A DNA stretch of 64,000 bases, from the NCBI GenBank assembly GCA_034927345.1, contig JAYFQE010000004.1, positions 62,001-126,000 of the forward strand. Reading direction: 5' to 3'. This stretch comes from JAYFQE01 sp034927345 (GTDB lineage: Bacteria > Bacillota > Clostridia > Saccharofermentanales > UBA5734). The position numbers and the translations under genes were made by a program. Positions 16,885 to 25,094 of this stretch are shown here, piece by piece. Within the stretch, counting starts at the first letter, position 1. Every line of letters begins with the position of its first letter. A model generated the notes under the pieces. The model searched no databases. It was not told where the DNA came from and saw only the letters and a program-made list of their open reading frames with translations.

Positions 16885-17766
16885 ATGTTAACCTATCAAT
16901 CAATTCAGGAACTGGTTCAACAGGCGGAGAATTCCGGACAAAGCGTCGGCCGGATTGTTTTGCTGGACCAGGCCGAACAAATGGAGCAGACGCCGGCCGC
17001 GCTGGAGGCCGAGATGGGGCGGCGGCTGGCTGTCATGCGGCAGGCCGCGGCCGACGGGCTGGCCACCGGCGAACGTTCCGCCAGCGGATTGAGCGGCGGC
17101 GCCGCCGTGCGCCTGCTCCGGGCTGTCGAAGCCGGAACCGCCATATCCGGCCCGTTGCTCAGCCGGATGCTGGCCCGCGCTCTGGCTGTCGCTGAGATCA
17201 ATGCCCGGATGGGGCGTATAGTCGCCGCGCCGACTGCGGGATCCTGCGGGATCTTGCCGGCGGTTCTTCTGACCCTGACCGATGATCATGGCTGTTCGGA
17301 AGAGCAGGCAATCGTCAGTTTATTTACGGCAGCCGGTTTTGGTATGGTGATTGCCAATCAAGCCAGCGTTTCCGGCGCCGAGGGCGGCTGCCAGGCAGAA
17401 TGCGGCAGCGCCGCGGCCATGGCTGCGGCCGCGGCCGTTGAGCTTTTAGGCGGTACTCCCGCCCAGGCGGCCCACGCTTGCGCCATCGCCCTGAAAAACA
17501 ATCTTGGCCTGGTCTGCGATCCGGTTGCCGGCCTGGTGGAAGTCCCCTGCATCAAACGCAATGCCGCCGGCGCCGCGCAGGCTCTGGTGGCCGCGGAACT
17601 GGCTTTGGCCGGCATCGAGAGCGCCATTCCTGTCGATGAAGTGATTATGGCCATGAAGCAAGTCGGCGCCGCTCTGCCGGTCAGCCTGAAGGAAACCGCT
17701 GCCGGCGGCTTGGCCGCGACGCCGACCGCTCTGCGGGCGGCTGCCGAAATGAACGGGCGGGAATAG
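16885..17766 (+). CDS. sdaAA: L-serine ammonia-lyase, iron-sulfur-dependent, alpha subunit
   Basis: A ~293-residue catalytic subunit. Cysteines expected to hold the oxygen-sensitive [4Fe-4S] cluster are in APTAGSCGILPAVL, EGGCQAECGSA and LVCDPVAGLVEVPCIKRN. I start at ATG 16885 (CGAGG 5 bases upstream) rather than at the GTG at 16879, which would overlap the ribosome site. It ends the operon that began with the glycine riboswitch; no strong terminator follows, only a short CGTAG/CTACG repeat. The cluster type and operon fit an anaerobe. Confidence 0.95.
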   Translation: MLTYQSIQELVQQAENSGQSVGRIVLLDQAEQMEQTPAALEAEMGRRLAVMRQAAADGLATGERSASGLSGGAAVRLLRAVEAGTAISGPLLSRMLARALAVAEINARMGRIVAAPTAGSCGILPAVLLTLTDDHGCSEEQAIVSLFTAAGFGMVIANQASVSGAEGGCQAECGSAAAMAAAAAVELLGGTPAQAAHACAIALKNNLGLVCDPVAGLVEVPCIKRNAAGAAQALVAAELALAGIESAIPVDEVIMAMKQVGAALPVSLKETAAGGLAATPTALRAAAEMNGRE

Positions 17767-17841
17767 CAAATATAATTCAGGGCGTAGCTAAATTTTCCAC
17801 ATTTTTCACGATTCTACGTGCGAAAAGGATTACACATTTGC

Positions 17842-18738
17842 TTACTTGTTTTTAATATACTTTGTCGTTCGTGCGGCTCCGACTCGTTTAATTTGTCCGG
17901 CTTTTACCATTGTGCCAAGCACCGCCTCTACCGTGGTTGGGCTTACATCGGGAAGTATCTCGCATATTTCGGCTTTTGATATCGGCGTAAGGCTGTTCAG
18001 AATGGTTGCCTCAATACGGGCTTTCTTTGTGATGGGCTTTCCGTTGATCACAGCGAACCGCTTGTCTAATTCCTTATAACACAGATACAATGTTGAAAGG
18101 AAATTCTTCATAAATGGGAAATAGGTGTTTTCATTGGCATCCCAACCCGTCGAAGATTCCTTCAATGATTCATAGTAATAAGCTTTATAATGATTAATTT
18201 GTTCTTCAAAAGATATATACTTCCCGGCGTCAAAACCGTTTTTATACAAAAGCAGCAGGGACAGAAGTCTGGACATCCTGCCGTTGCCGTCCCGGAAAGG
18301 GTGAATGCATAAAAAATCAAGAATCACACAAGGGATTAAAAGCAATTGGTTTATGTTCGCATCGGCGCGCGCATCCATATAAGCAAGTGTGAGCTGTTCC
18401 ATTGCCGCCGGCGTTTCAGATGCGGGTGTGGGGCGGAATCTTACTTTTCGCCTACCGTCCGCGTCTAGTTCAAGAATCACGTTGTCATCCGTTTTGTAGC
18501 TTCCTCCAAACTCGTAGCCAATCAGCGACAGCATCATTTCATGAAGATGAAGAATGTCCGGCTCACGAAAATCCAGATGTTCATAACCCGTGTGAATTGC
18601 GTTCAGGGCATCTCTGTAACCGGCAATTTCAGCTTCATCGTGATTAAGCGGCGCATTATTGTGGTTCACAATCGCGCGAATACGTTCATCGCTGGTTACA
18701 ATACCTTCAATTGCATTGGAGCTCTTGACCGACTGCAC
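17842..18738 (-). pseudogene. Fic-family protein, apparently missing its N-terminus
   Basis: The catalytic Fic motif HPFRDGNGRMSRLL is intact, so the AMP-transferase core is present, followed by a winged-helix-like C-terminus (ISKAEICEILPDVSPTTVEAVL). The frame begins MQSVKSSNAIEGIV, which holds the inhibitory (S/T)xxxE(G/N) helix at the very start. Related Fic proteins that I recall have some 50 or more residues before this point (often ending in VQS-x-x-SSNAIEGI), so the 5' end looks lost. The only start in sight is a GTG inside the end of cbiO, without a ribosome site. Base composition is clearly AT-richer than both neighbours. I read this as a horizontally acquired, truncated gene; expression from the cbiMQO message remains possible. 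Confidence 0.7.
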
Positions 18739-19498
18739 CCTTACCGTTTATCTGCAGATTCGGATGCGGATGCTGCATGAACAGCGGCAGTTCCAGCCCG
18801 GCGCCGTCCATCAGGGCGGCGTCGGACAGAATGCGTTCTGTCGGACCGTCGGCAATGATGCGGCCGCGGTCCAGGACCAGCGTCCGGTTGCACGTTTCCC
18901 AAATCATATCCAGATCGTGGCTGGTGATGATGCGGGTCCGGCCGATTTGCCGCAGCAAATTGATGATGCGCCGGCGGGTTCTGGGATCCAGCGAGGCTGT
19001 CGGTTCATCCAGGATCAGGATATCCGGCTGCATCGACAAAACACAGGCGATGGCGGCCGCCCGTTTTTCGCCGCCGGACAGGCGAAAAGCCGGCCGATCC
19101 TGTAAATGGGCCATGCCGACTTGATTTAAGGCGCCGATAACGCTCGTTCTGACCTTGTCCTCAGCCAGACCCATATTGCGGGGCCCAAAAGCCACATCAT
19201 CATAAACGGTCGGCATAAACAACTGATCGTCCGGATCCTGGAAAACCAGTCCCAGCCGCTGGCGGACCGACACCAGAGTATGGCGGCCCAACGGAATATC
19301 CTCGACGGTTATGCTGCCGGAATCAGCGGTCAGCACACCGGTCAGCAAGAGCAGCAAGGTTGATTTGCCGGCTCCGTTGGCTCCGATAATGCCGATGGAT
19401 TCACCCTGAGCAATCGACAGCGATAGATGGTCAATGACCTTCTTTTGTTCCGCATATGAAAAGGTCAGATCCTTCAGTTGAAGCGCTTCGTGACTCAC
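18707..19498 (-). CDS. cbiO: ECF-type cobalt/nickel transporter ATPase
   Basis: A 263-residue ABC ATPase. Walker A is GANGAGKSTL, the Q-loop block GLVFQDPDDQLFMPTVYDDVAFGP is typical of ECF ATPases, the signature is LSGGEKRAAAIACVL, Walker B is ILILDEPTA, and the switch histidine is in IITSHDLD. It overlaps cbiQ by four bases (ATGA). The last ten residues (GAVGQELQCN) are encoded in DNA that in another frame belongs to the Fic gene, so the natural C-terminus may have been replaced at a recombination junction. Powers metal uptake with CbiM and CbiQ. Confidence 0.94.
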   Translation of the reverse strand: MSHEALQLKDLTFSYAEQKKVIDHLSLSIAQGESIGIIGANGAGKSTLLLLLTGVLTADSGSITVEDIPLGRHTLVSVRQRLGLVFQDPDDQLFMPTVYDDVAFGPRNMGLAEDKVRTSVIGALNQVGMAHLQDRPAFRLSGGEKRAAAIACVLSMQPDILILDEPTASLDPRTRRRIINLLRQIGRTRIITSHDLDMIWETCNRTLVLDRGRIIADGPTERILSDAALMDGAGLELPLFMQHPHPNLQINGKGAVGQELQCN

Positions 19499-20304
19499 AG
19501 CAATCCTCCTGCAGCCCAGGAACCAAGTATGGCCGGCAAATCCAGCCGGCGGGCGATGATAAAAAAAGACAGCCAGAAACCGATAAACAGGAAATCGCTT
19601 TTCCGCCAGCGCGGCCGGCCGGCGTCAGGAAAATCGCCCTGAAATCCCCGGAGGCGCATCGCCTGATCGATCCGGCCGGCCCGGTCATAGGTGCGCAGAA
19701 TAATCTGCCCCAATAACGATCCCCAGGCCGCCGGCCGGATGCCATGATGTTTGGGCGCCCGCAGCTGGTAAGCCCGTTGCGTTTTGGCCACTTCCATACC
19801 CAAAACATCCAGATAACGCCAGATCATGACCAGCTGTATAACCAGAAGCCGGGGGACCCGCAGAGACCGCAGCGCCGGCGCCAGATCATCCAGCCTGGTG
19901 GTGGCGGCCAGCAGCAGCGCGGCATAAATTGTCAGCGTCCCTTTAAGGGTCAAACTGGCAAAAACCAGCCAGCCCCGGGAGATCGTCCACAGGCCTATAA
20001 GGACAGCCTGCCGGTCAAAAAGCGGATTCAGGAGGCCGATGCCCAGAATCAAAGGTTCGACCAGCAACAATCGCCTGATCAGCATGGCGGCCGGTAAATC
20101 CGCCATAACGGTGACCAAAACCGGATAGAGAAGAAAGGGAAAAAGACTGACAACCTCGTACCGGCCGGTTGAGGTCAGAATCAACAGATAGGCCACGGTG
20201 ACAGCCAGCTTTGCCGCCGGATGCAGGCGGTGAATCCAGGTGGACTGCCGTGCCAGATCATCCATGCGGCGCATATTATGCAGCGAAGATAAAAGATCGC
20301 TCAT
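19495..20304 (-). CDS. cbiQ: ECF-type cobalt/nickel transporter transmembrane component
   Basis: A ~269-residue membrane protein of the CbiQ/EcfT family with four to five helices. The coupling motif near the C-terminus reads RAYQLRAPKHHGIRPAAWGS, and the later ARG-type box appears as AMRLRGFQGDFP. Start at ATG 20304 gives an ATGA overlap with cbiM, so translation is coupled on both sides. It links the substrate-specific subunit CbiM to the ATPase CbiO. Usual family length is about 225-270. Confidence 0.92.
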   Translation of the reverse strand: MSDLLSSLHNMRRMDDLARQSTWIHRLHPAAKLAVTVAYLLILTSTGRYEVVSLFPFLLYPVLVTVMADLPAAMLIRRLLLVEPLILGIGLLNPLFDRQAVLIGLWTISRGWLVFASLTLKGTLTIYAALLLAATTRLDDLAPALRSLRVPRLLVIQLVMIWRYLDVLGMEVAKTQRAYQLRAPKHHGIRPAAWGSLLGQIILRTYDRAGRIDQAMRLRGFQGDFPDAGRPRWRKSDFLFIGFWLSFFIIARRLDLPAILGSWAAGGLL

Positions 20305-21353
20305 GCGGTTTTCCGGCGGCGTCTGCGGATCCAATAAACAGCCAGGCCGATAATGACAGTCAGCCCCAGCGTCATCAGGCCGCCGACAAGACCGGAAACA
20401 CTGGTTCCGGCATCGACAGCCGGCCAGGCCGCCGGGCTGTCCTCCGACCTATCCGCTTCGGCGTTGCCGGCAGCCGGTTTGAAGCTGTAATCCGGCAAGA
20501 AAGCCGTCTTTGTCTGGATATCGGCCAAAACCTGATGCAGAGGATCGGCCGATGACAATTCGGTCTTGCCGGCTACCTTGAACATCGACCATTCCAATCC
20601 GTCCGGATTGGCCGAGGCAAACCAGGACAGCCCGCCGCCGATCAGCAGCACGGCCAGGCCAAGCACAACCAGAACTTTTTTCATGGAAGACGACGGCTTT
20701 TCCGGCCGGCTGGCGGCGCCGGCCAACAATTCGGGGCGGACTTTCCAGATATAAGTCACCACCGCGGCGGTGACCAGTCCCTCAACGACTCCGATAGCCA
20801 GATGAATCGGCTGCATCAGCAAAACAAAAGTTTGAAACGGCAATTCTGTTTTGCCAGAGAACACAGTCTCCAGGACAACGCTGAAAGCGCCCAGCTGAAG
20901 GCCGATCACGGCTGCCGCCAGCGAAGCCGTCCAGATCCTGCCGGCAGACCATTTTTTACGGAGAATCGGCCGGAAGATCAACGGGAAGGCGATAAAGCAA
21001 GTATAAAAACCGAGATTAAAAACATTGCAGCCATAAGCCAATAAACCGCCGTCGGCAAAAAACAGGGCTTGTATCAGAAGAATGGCCGCCATAGTCAGGA
21101 ATCCTTCGCCGGGGCCGAGCAAAACGGCCAGCAGCAGACCGCCGCCGATATGCCCGCTTGAACCGGTTCCGGGAATGGAAAAATTAATCATCTGAGCAGC
21201 AAAGATAAAAGCGCCCATCACGCCCATCAGCGGAATGCTCCGATGATCGAGATCCTGCCGGGCCTTTTTTGCCGAATAAACGGCAGCCACGGCTGTTGCG
21301 GCCAGCATAACGCCGCCGACTGCCGGTGAGAGTAAAGCGTCCGCCATATGCAT
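20301..21353 (-). CDS. cbiM: ECF-type cobalt/nickel transporter CbiM with fused PDGLE domain
   Basis: A ~350-residue substrate-specific subunit. The start at 21353 gives MHMADALLSPAVGG: in this family the N-terminal Met and His-2 bind the metal, and GAGGGAG lies 9 bases upstream. Residues 1 to ~205 are the CbiM membrane core (SIPGTGSSGHIGGGLL is the metal-site loop). After a linker comes a second part with two helices and NPDGLEWS, the PDGLE domain that replaces separate CbiN in many bacteria. Substrate is Co2+ or Ni2+; Ni would serve enzymes such as urease, Co would serve corrinoids, and the sequence does not decide. A leader terminator precedes it. Confidence 0.93.
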   Translation of the reverse strand: MHMADALLSPAVGGVMLAATAVAAVYSAKKARQDLDHRSIPLMGVMGAFIFAAQMINFSIPGTGSSGHIGGGLLLAVLLGPGEGFLTMAAILLIQALFFADGGLLAYGCNVFNLGFYTCFIAFPLIFRPILRKKWSAGRIWTASLAAAVIGLQLGAFSVVLETVFSGKTELPFQTFVLLMQPIHLAIGVVEGLVTAAVVTYIWKVRPELLAGAASRPEKPSSSMKKVLVVLGLAVLLIGGGLSWFASANPDGLEWSMFKVAGKTELSSADPLHQVLADIQTKTAFLPDYSFKPAAGNAEADRSEDSPAAWPAVDAGTSVSGLVGGLMTLGLTVIIGLAVYWIRRRRRKTA

Positions 21354-21378
21354 ATCGTTCATCTCCCTCGTAAAGAAT

Positions 21379-21428
21379 AAAAAACAGCCCATTCCGGGAC
21401 AAAAATATCAGTCCCTTCCTGGGTCTGT
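21379..21428 (-). terminator. leader terminator hairpin upstream of cbiM
   Basis: Read on the minus strand: CAGACCCA, then GGGAC-10-GTCCC, then TGGGCTG and six T. It lies between a good promoter and the cbiM ribosome site, so most transcripts would stop here unless the hairpin is prevented from forming. About 50 bases of leader precede it, with a small GAAATC/GATTTC hairpin. The arrangement points to attenuation, perhaps by a metal or cobalamin signal. I do not recognise a cobalamin or known NiCo riboswitch core. Confidence 0.6.
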
Positions 21429-21485
21429 TTAACGAGTTGTCTGAAAAATATCGGCGAAATCTTCATGATTTCAATTACAAGCGTT

Positions 21486-21514
21486 ATTTTAGTGAGAATG
21501 AGCAGGCTTGTCAA
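21486..21514 (-). promoter_or_regulatory. promoter of cbiMQO
   Basis: On the minus strand TTGACA (21514-21509), a 17-base spacer and TAAAAT (21491-21486). The -35 box overlaps the stop codon of the upstream gene. Transcription would start near 21479, giving a ~125-base leader before cbiM. Confidence 0.75.
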
Positions 21515-22734
21515 ATCGGCCGGCGATGATGATCGACACGCAGCGATAAAGGCTGTTCGGCCCAGATCGGATATTTCCGCAGGTGGGGGATGATCTGCCG
21601 CTGATTTTCATTGATTCCGGCGACGGCCAGGACGATGGCCAGCAATAGGCCGGTTTGTACGCTGAACATCGCGATGTCGGTGATTCCGTGGATAAACACA
21701 GCGGTTAACACGGCGGCCACCAGATTATAGCGTGGCCGGTCCTGCTTATAGAGCTGCATGCAGCGGATTGCCCGCAAATTGCTCCGTACATATAAACCCA
21801 GAAGAACGGTTCCGGCAATGCCGTAATTCAAAAGCGGATCCAGAAACAGATTGTGGGCATGAGTGGCCTCGGGACCGCCATAACGCGAGAAAATCTGGAT
21901 ATAAGCATCGCCGCCCCAACCAAATAAAGGCTGGCGCACTATGCCAAGCAGCGCCGTTTGCCAGATGCCTATCCGCAGATCCAGATCGGAAGCCGTATCG
22001 CTGAGCCTAGGAAAGAGATCCGGCAAAAAGGTGACGGCGATCAGAACCAGAGCCTCCAGGCTCAGGGTAAAAACCAGAGTTTTTTTCTGGCCGTTCATGA
22101 TCAGCATGACCGGAATGGCAATGCCGAGCGCGATGAAAGCCGTGCGGCAATCACTTAAATAGAGGCCCAGAACATTCCACAGCAAAGCCGCCAGATAAAA
22201 TTTGCGCGCTTGATGATCCGCCGAAGGCAAGATGAAACATTTATAAAAACAAAATAGAATCAGCACTTCCGTGGCGGCGGCATAATAATTGGCATTCATG
22301 AAACTGGAGCTGGCGCGGTACAAAGGATTGTCGTTACAGAAAAGCCGCTGGAAAACGATCACGAGGAAGCTGAAGGCGCTGGCTGCGCAGCTTGTGGCGA
22401 TCAAACCTTCAAACAAGGCGCGGGTCATAACAGAACGGATAAACAAGGCAATCAGAAAAAAGGCTGAAAAGGCATAAGCCAGTAATACGCCATCCGGATT
22501 GTCACGAACCATGGAAACAATCAAAGTCAACGGGCAAAAAAGGATCAGATATTGCGATCCGGGCGTTGAGGCAAGAATATTACTTAAACGATTTTGCCGT
22601 AAAAGATACAAAATGACAAAAATCATCATGGCAACAACCGCATAAACTGTGAAAAATATCGATGCCGCCAAGGCAAGAACGATAATCTCGTCGGTTTTAT
22701 ATCGACTAATTGTTATCTTAGCTTTTTTGATCAA
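21511..22734 (-). CDS. O-antigen ligase/polymerase-like (Wzy_C) membrane protein
   Basis: A polytopic protein of about 407 residues with 10 or more hydrophobic helices. The conserved Wzy_C loop is visible as LFGWGGDAYIQIFSRYGG followed by ATHAHNLFLDPLLNYGI, where the H-x-H-N pattern is the family mark. Such proteins polymerise or transfer surface polysaccharide repeats at the outer face of the membrane. The start is unsure: the TTG at 22734 lies 16 bases after AAGGAGGG, and only ATT or ATA codons are closer. No other polysaccharide genes are adjacent, so the glycan is unknown. Confidence 0.82.
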   Translation of the reverse strand: MIKKAKITISRYKTDEIIVLALAASIFFTVYAVVAMMIFVILYLLRQNRLSNILASTPGSQYLILFCPLTLIVSMVRDNPDGVLLAYAFSAFFLIALFIRSVMTRALFEGLIATSCAASAFSFLVIVFQRLFCNDNPLYRASSSFMNANYYAAATEVLILFCFYKCFILPSADHQARKFYLAALLWNVLGLYLSDCRTAFIALGIAIPVMLIMNGQKKTLVFTLSLEALVLIAVTFLPDLFPRLSDTASDLDLRIGIWQTALLGIVRQPLFGWGGDAYIQIFSRYGGPEATHAHNLFLDPLLNYGIAGTVLLGLYVRSNLRAIRCMQLYKQDRPRYNLVAAVLTAVFIHGITDIAMFSVQTGLLLAIVLAVAGINENQRQIIPHLRKYPIWAEQPLSLRVDHHRRPI

Positions 22735-22770
22735 ACTGTAAATAATTATGCCCTCCTTTCAATCGGCTAT

Positions 22771-22799
22771 AGTTTAATGAGTTATGCCAGTTCTGTCAA
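22771..22799 (-). promoter_or_regulatory. promoter of the Wzy_C-type gene
   Basis: On the minus strand TTGACA (22799-22794), 17 bases, TAAACT (22776-22771), followed by AAAGGAGGG before the coding region. Confidence 0.6.
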
Positions 22800-22898
22800 C
22801 CGACCCTGTAAATCGGCTCTTTGTTTTGGTACACTAATATTAGACGTGGCGCAAACGAAAAAGTTTGCTTTTGACACAAATAAGGAGGCTGAGAACAA

Positions 22899-24233
22899 AT
22901 GACAGCATCAGGTATCACACAAGAGGATTTACAGGCTTTTGCCGAACAATACCATGGCGATCCCATCAAACAGGCGACAGCGCATGCGATCGCCCGCAGC
23001 GGCCTTTCCGCATCCGCTTACCGGAATCAGGCCAAGCGGGAGATCCGCCATATCTTTTCCCTGGAAATTAAAACCATGCCGGTGACCAATCAAAAAGCCA
23101 GCGGCCGCTGCTGGCTTTTTGCCGGTTTGAATCTGCTGCGCGAGGACGTGGCGCGGCAGTATAAACTGGAGGAATTCGAATTATCCCAGGTTTATATGGC
23201 TTTTTGGGATAAATTCGAGAAAATCAACTATTTTTTAAACACGGTTCTGGAAACGCTCGACGAACCGGCGTCCGGCCGGATGGTTACCTGGCTGATGGAT
23301 TCGTATGCCGACGGCGGCCAGTGGGACATGTTCATCAATCTGGTCCGCAAATACGGCGTCGTACCCAAACAGGCCATGCCGGAAACTTTCCACAGTGAGG
23401 CGACCGGCGTTTTCAACGCCGTCATCAACACGAAACTGCGCAAGAATGCGGCCGACCTGCGCCGCATGCATCGTTCCGGCGCCGCGATGGCCTCGCTGAC
23501 GGAGCAGAAACAGGCGATGGTTGCCGAACTGTATGGGACGCTCTGCCAATGCTTCGGCGAACCGCCGCGGGTTTTTGACTGGGAATTTACCGATAAGGAT
23601 GAGCAATATACTTGCTACAAAGACCTGACGCCTTTGGATTTTGCCGCCCGCTTCATTTCTTTGCCGCTGGACGATATGGTGAGCGTCATTCATGCTCCGA
23701 CTCAGGACAAACCTTTCGGCCGCACCTTTACGGTACGTTATATCAATAACGTCATAGGCGGCCGCCCGATCCTCTACCTCAATCTGGACATGCCGGACCT
23801 GAAAGATCTGGTGCTGCGCCAGATGCAAGCCGGCGAAGTTGTCTGGTTCGGCAGCGATGTCAGCCATTATGGCGACCGCGAAGCCGGCGCCTGGTTCAGC
23901 GATCTCTATGATTATGAAGGCATTTTGGATCTGGATCTGAAAATGAGCAAAGAAGATATGCTGGATTATCGGCAAAGCGCCATGAATCATGCCATGGTTC
24001 TTACCGGCGTCAATTTGCAGGACGGTAAACCCAATCGCTGGAAAATCGAGAACTCGTGGGGCGATGAACGCGGCAAAAAAGGCTATTATATTGCGGACGA
24101 CGGCTGGTTTGACCGCTATGTCTATCAGGCCGTCATCAATAAAAAATATCTCAGCGACGAACAGCGGGCCGCTTTGGCGCAGAAGCCGATTGTCCTGGAA
24201 CCCTGGGATCCGATGGGCACCCTGGCTGACTGA
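22899..24233 (+). CDS. pepC: aminopeptidase C (bleomycin hydrolase family, C1B)
   Basis: A 444-residue papain-fold cytoplasmic aminopeptidase. The catalytic triad is C71 (NQKASGRCWLFAGLN), H364 (MNHAMVLTGV) and N385 (KIENSWGDERGKKGYY). Length matches PepC/bleomycin hydrolases, which form hexameric barrels and trim N-terminal residues from peptides. TAAGGAGG precedes the ATG at 22899. The stop codon overlaps the start of a DeoR regulator (TGATG), an unusual pairing. An inverted-looking GCAAACGAAAAAGTTTGC lies in the leader and might be an operator. Confidence 0.95.
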   Translation: MTASGITQEDLQAFAEQYHGDPIKQATAHAIARSGLSASAYRNQAKREIRHIFSLEIKTMPVTNQKASGRCWLFAGLNLLREDVARQYKLEEFELSQVYMAFWDKFEKINYFLNTVLETLDEPASGRMVTWLMDSYADGGQWDMFINLVRKYGVVPKQAMPETFHSEATGVFNAVINTKLRKNAADLRRMHRSGAAMASLTEQKQAMVAELYGTLCQCFGEPPRVFDWEFTDKDEQYTCYKDLTPLDFAARFISLPLDDMVSVIHAPTQDKPFGRTFTVRYINNVIGGRPILYLNLDMPDLKDLVLRQMQAGEVVWFGSDVSHYGDREAGAWFSDLYDYEGILDLDLKMSKEDMLDYRQSAMNHAMVLTGVNLQDGKPNRWKIENSWGDERGKKGYYIADDGWFDRYVYQAVINKKYLSDEQRAALAQKPIVLEPWDPMGTLAD

Positions 24234-24994
24234 TGTTTCAGATCGAACGGCAAGAAAAGCTGCTGCAGCATATAAACCGGCACAAAAAAGCGGAGATTCA
24301 GGAACTCAGCCGCCTGTACGGCGTATCTAAAGTAACCATCCGCCGGGATATTGATGAATTGGCAGCCAAAGGATTGATTTTAAAAACACACGGCGGCGCG
24401 TTGTCTTTAAAAACCAACTTGTCGTTCGAAATTCCCTTCGACGCCAAGTCGGAAACCAATGTCGACGCCAAGCGGAGAATCGGTCAATGGGCAGCCGGTC
24501 TGGTGGAATCAGGCGATATCATCATTCTCGATTCCGGATCGACAACCCTGGAGATTGCCCGCCATTTGCCGCCGTCCGCGATAACCGTTTTAACCAATGA
24601 TTTGAAAATCGCCATGGAACTGGCCCGCAAAAAACCGATTCAGCTGATTGTCGCCGGCGGCTCGCTCAAGGAGTCGGTATACACCTTGACGGGCAGCCGG
24701 ACGGTTGAATTTTTCCGTTCTGTTCATGCCAATAAAACATTTCTCGGTTGTGACGCGGTCGATCTTTCTTTCGGCGTATCCAACCGAACTCTGGAAGAAG
24801 TCGCGGTCAAGCAAGCGATGCTGGCCGCGGCCGACGAAATCATCATGGTGACGGATGCCAGTAAGCTGCACAGCAAGGTTTTTTGCCGCCTGTGCGATAT
24901 CAAGGCTATCGGGAAACTGGTTATTGACCGTATCGACGAACCGGCGCGGGCTTCATTTGAACAAGCCGGCGTGGATGTCATTGTTGTTCCATAA
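24233..24994 (+). CDS. DeoR-family transcriptional regulator
   Basis: A 253-residue regulator. The N-terminal winged helix (FQIERQEKLLQHINRHKKAEIQELSRLYGVSKVTIRRDIDEL) is the DeoR type, and the rest is the DeoR sensor domain related to ribose-5-phosphate isomerase, with ILDSGSTTLEIARHL and the K-x-FLGCDAVD block. Members respond to sugar phosphates and usually control sugar operons. Overlap with pepC by one base means the two are co-translated. A likely target is the sugar-kinase operon just downstream, which has its own promoter; that is inference. Confidence 0.93.
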   Translation: MFQIERQEKLLQHINRHKKAEIQELSRLYGVSKVTIRRDIDELAAKGLILKTHGGALSLKTNLSFEIPFDAKSETNVDAKRRIGQWAAGLVESGDIIILDSGSTTLEIARHLPPSAITVLTNDLKIAMELARKKPIQLIVAGGSLKESVYTLTGSRTVEFFRSVHANKTFLGCDAVDLSFGVSNRTLEEVAVKQAMLAAADEIIMVTDASKLHSKVFCRLCDIKAIGKLVIDRIDEPARASFEQAGVDVIVVP

Positions 24995-25040
24995 AAGAAA
25001 TGATACGATCATAAAAGCAAACATATTATCATAAATGATC

Positions 25041-25069
25041 TTGACGATGCACTGAAGACCCGCTAAAAT
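25041..25069 (+). promoter_or_regulatory. promoter of the M42 peptidase-FGGY kinase-BtpA operon
   Basis: TTGACG (25041-25046), 17-base spacer, TAAAAT (25064-25069). Because the ATG at 25068 sits in the -10 box, the true start of the next gene must lie downstream, at 25095. A short ATGATACGATCAT/ATCATAAATGATC repeat region (about 25000-25040) lies upstream and may bind a regulator. Confidence 0.7.
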
Positions 25070-25094
25070 GGAACCGAATGGTGGGGTGGTTGTC

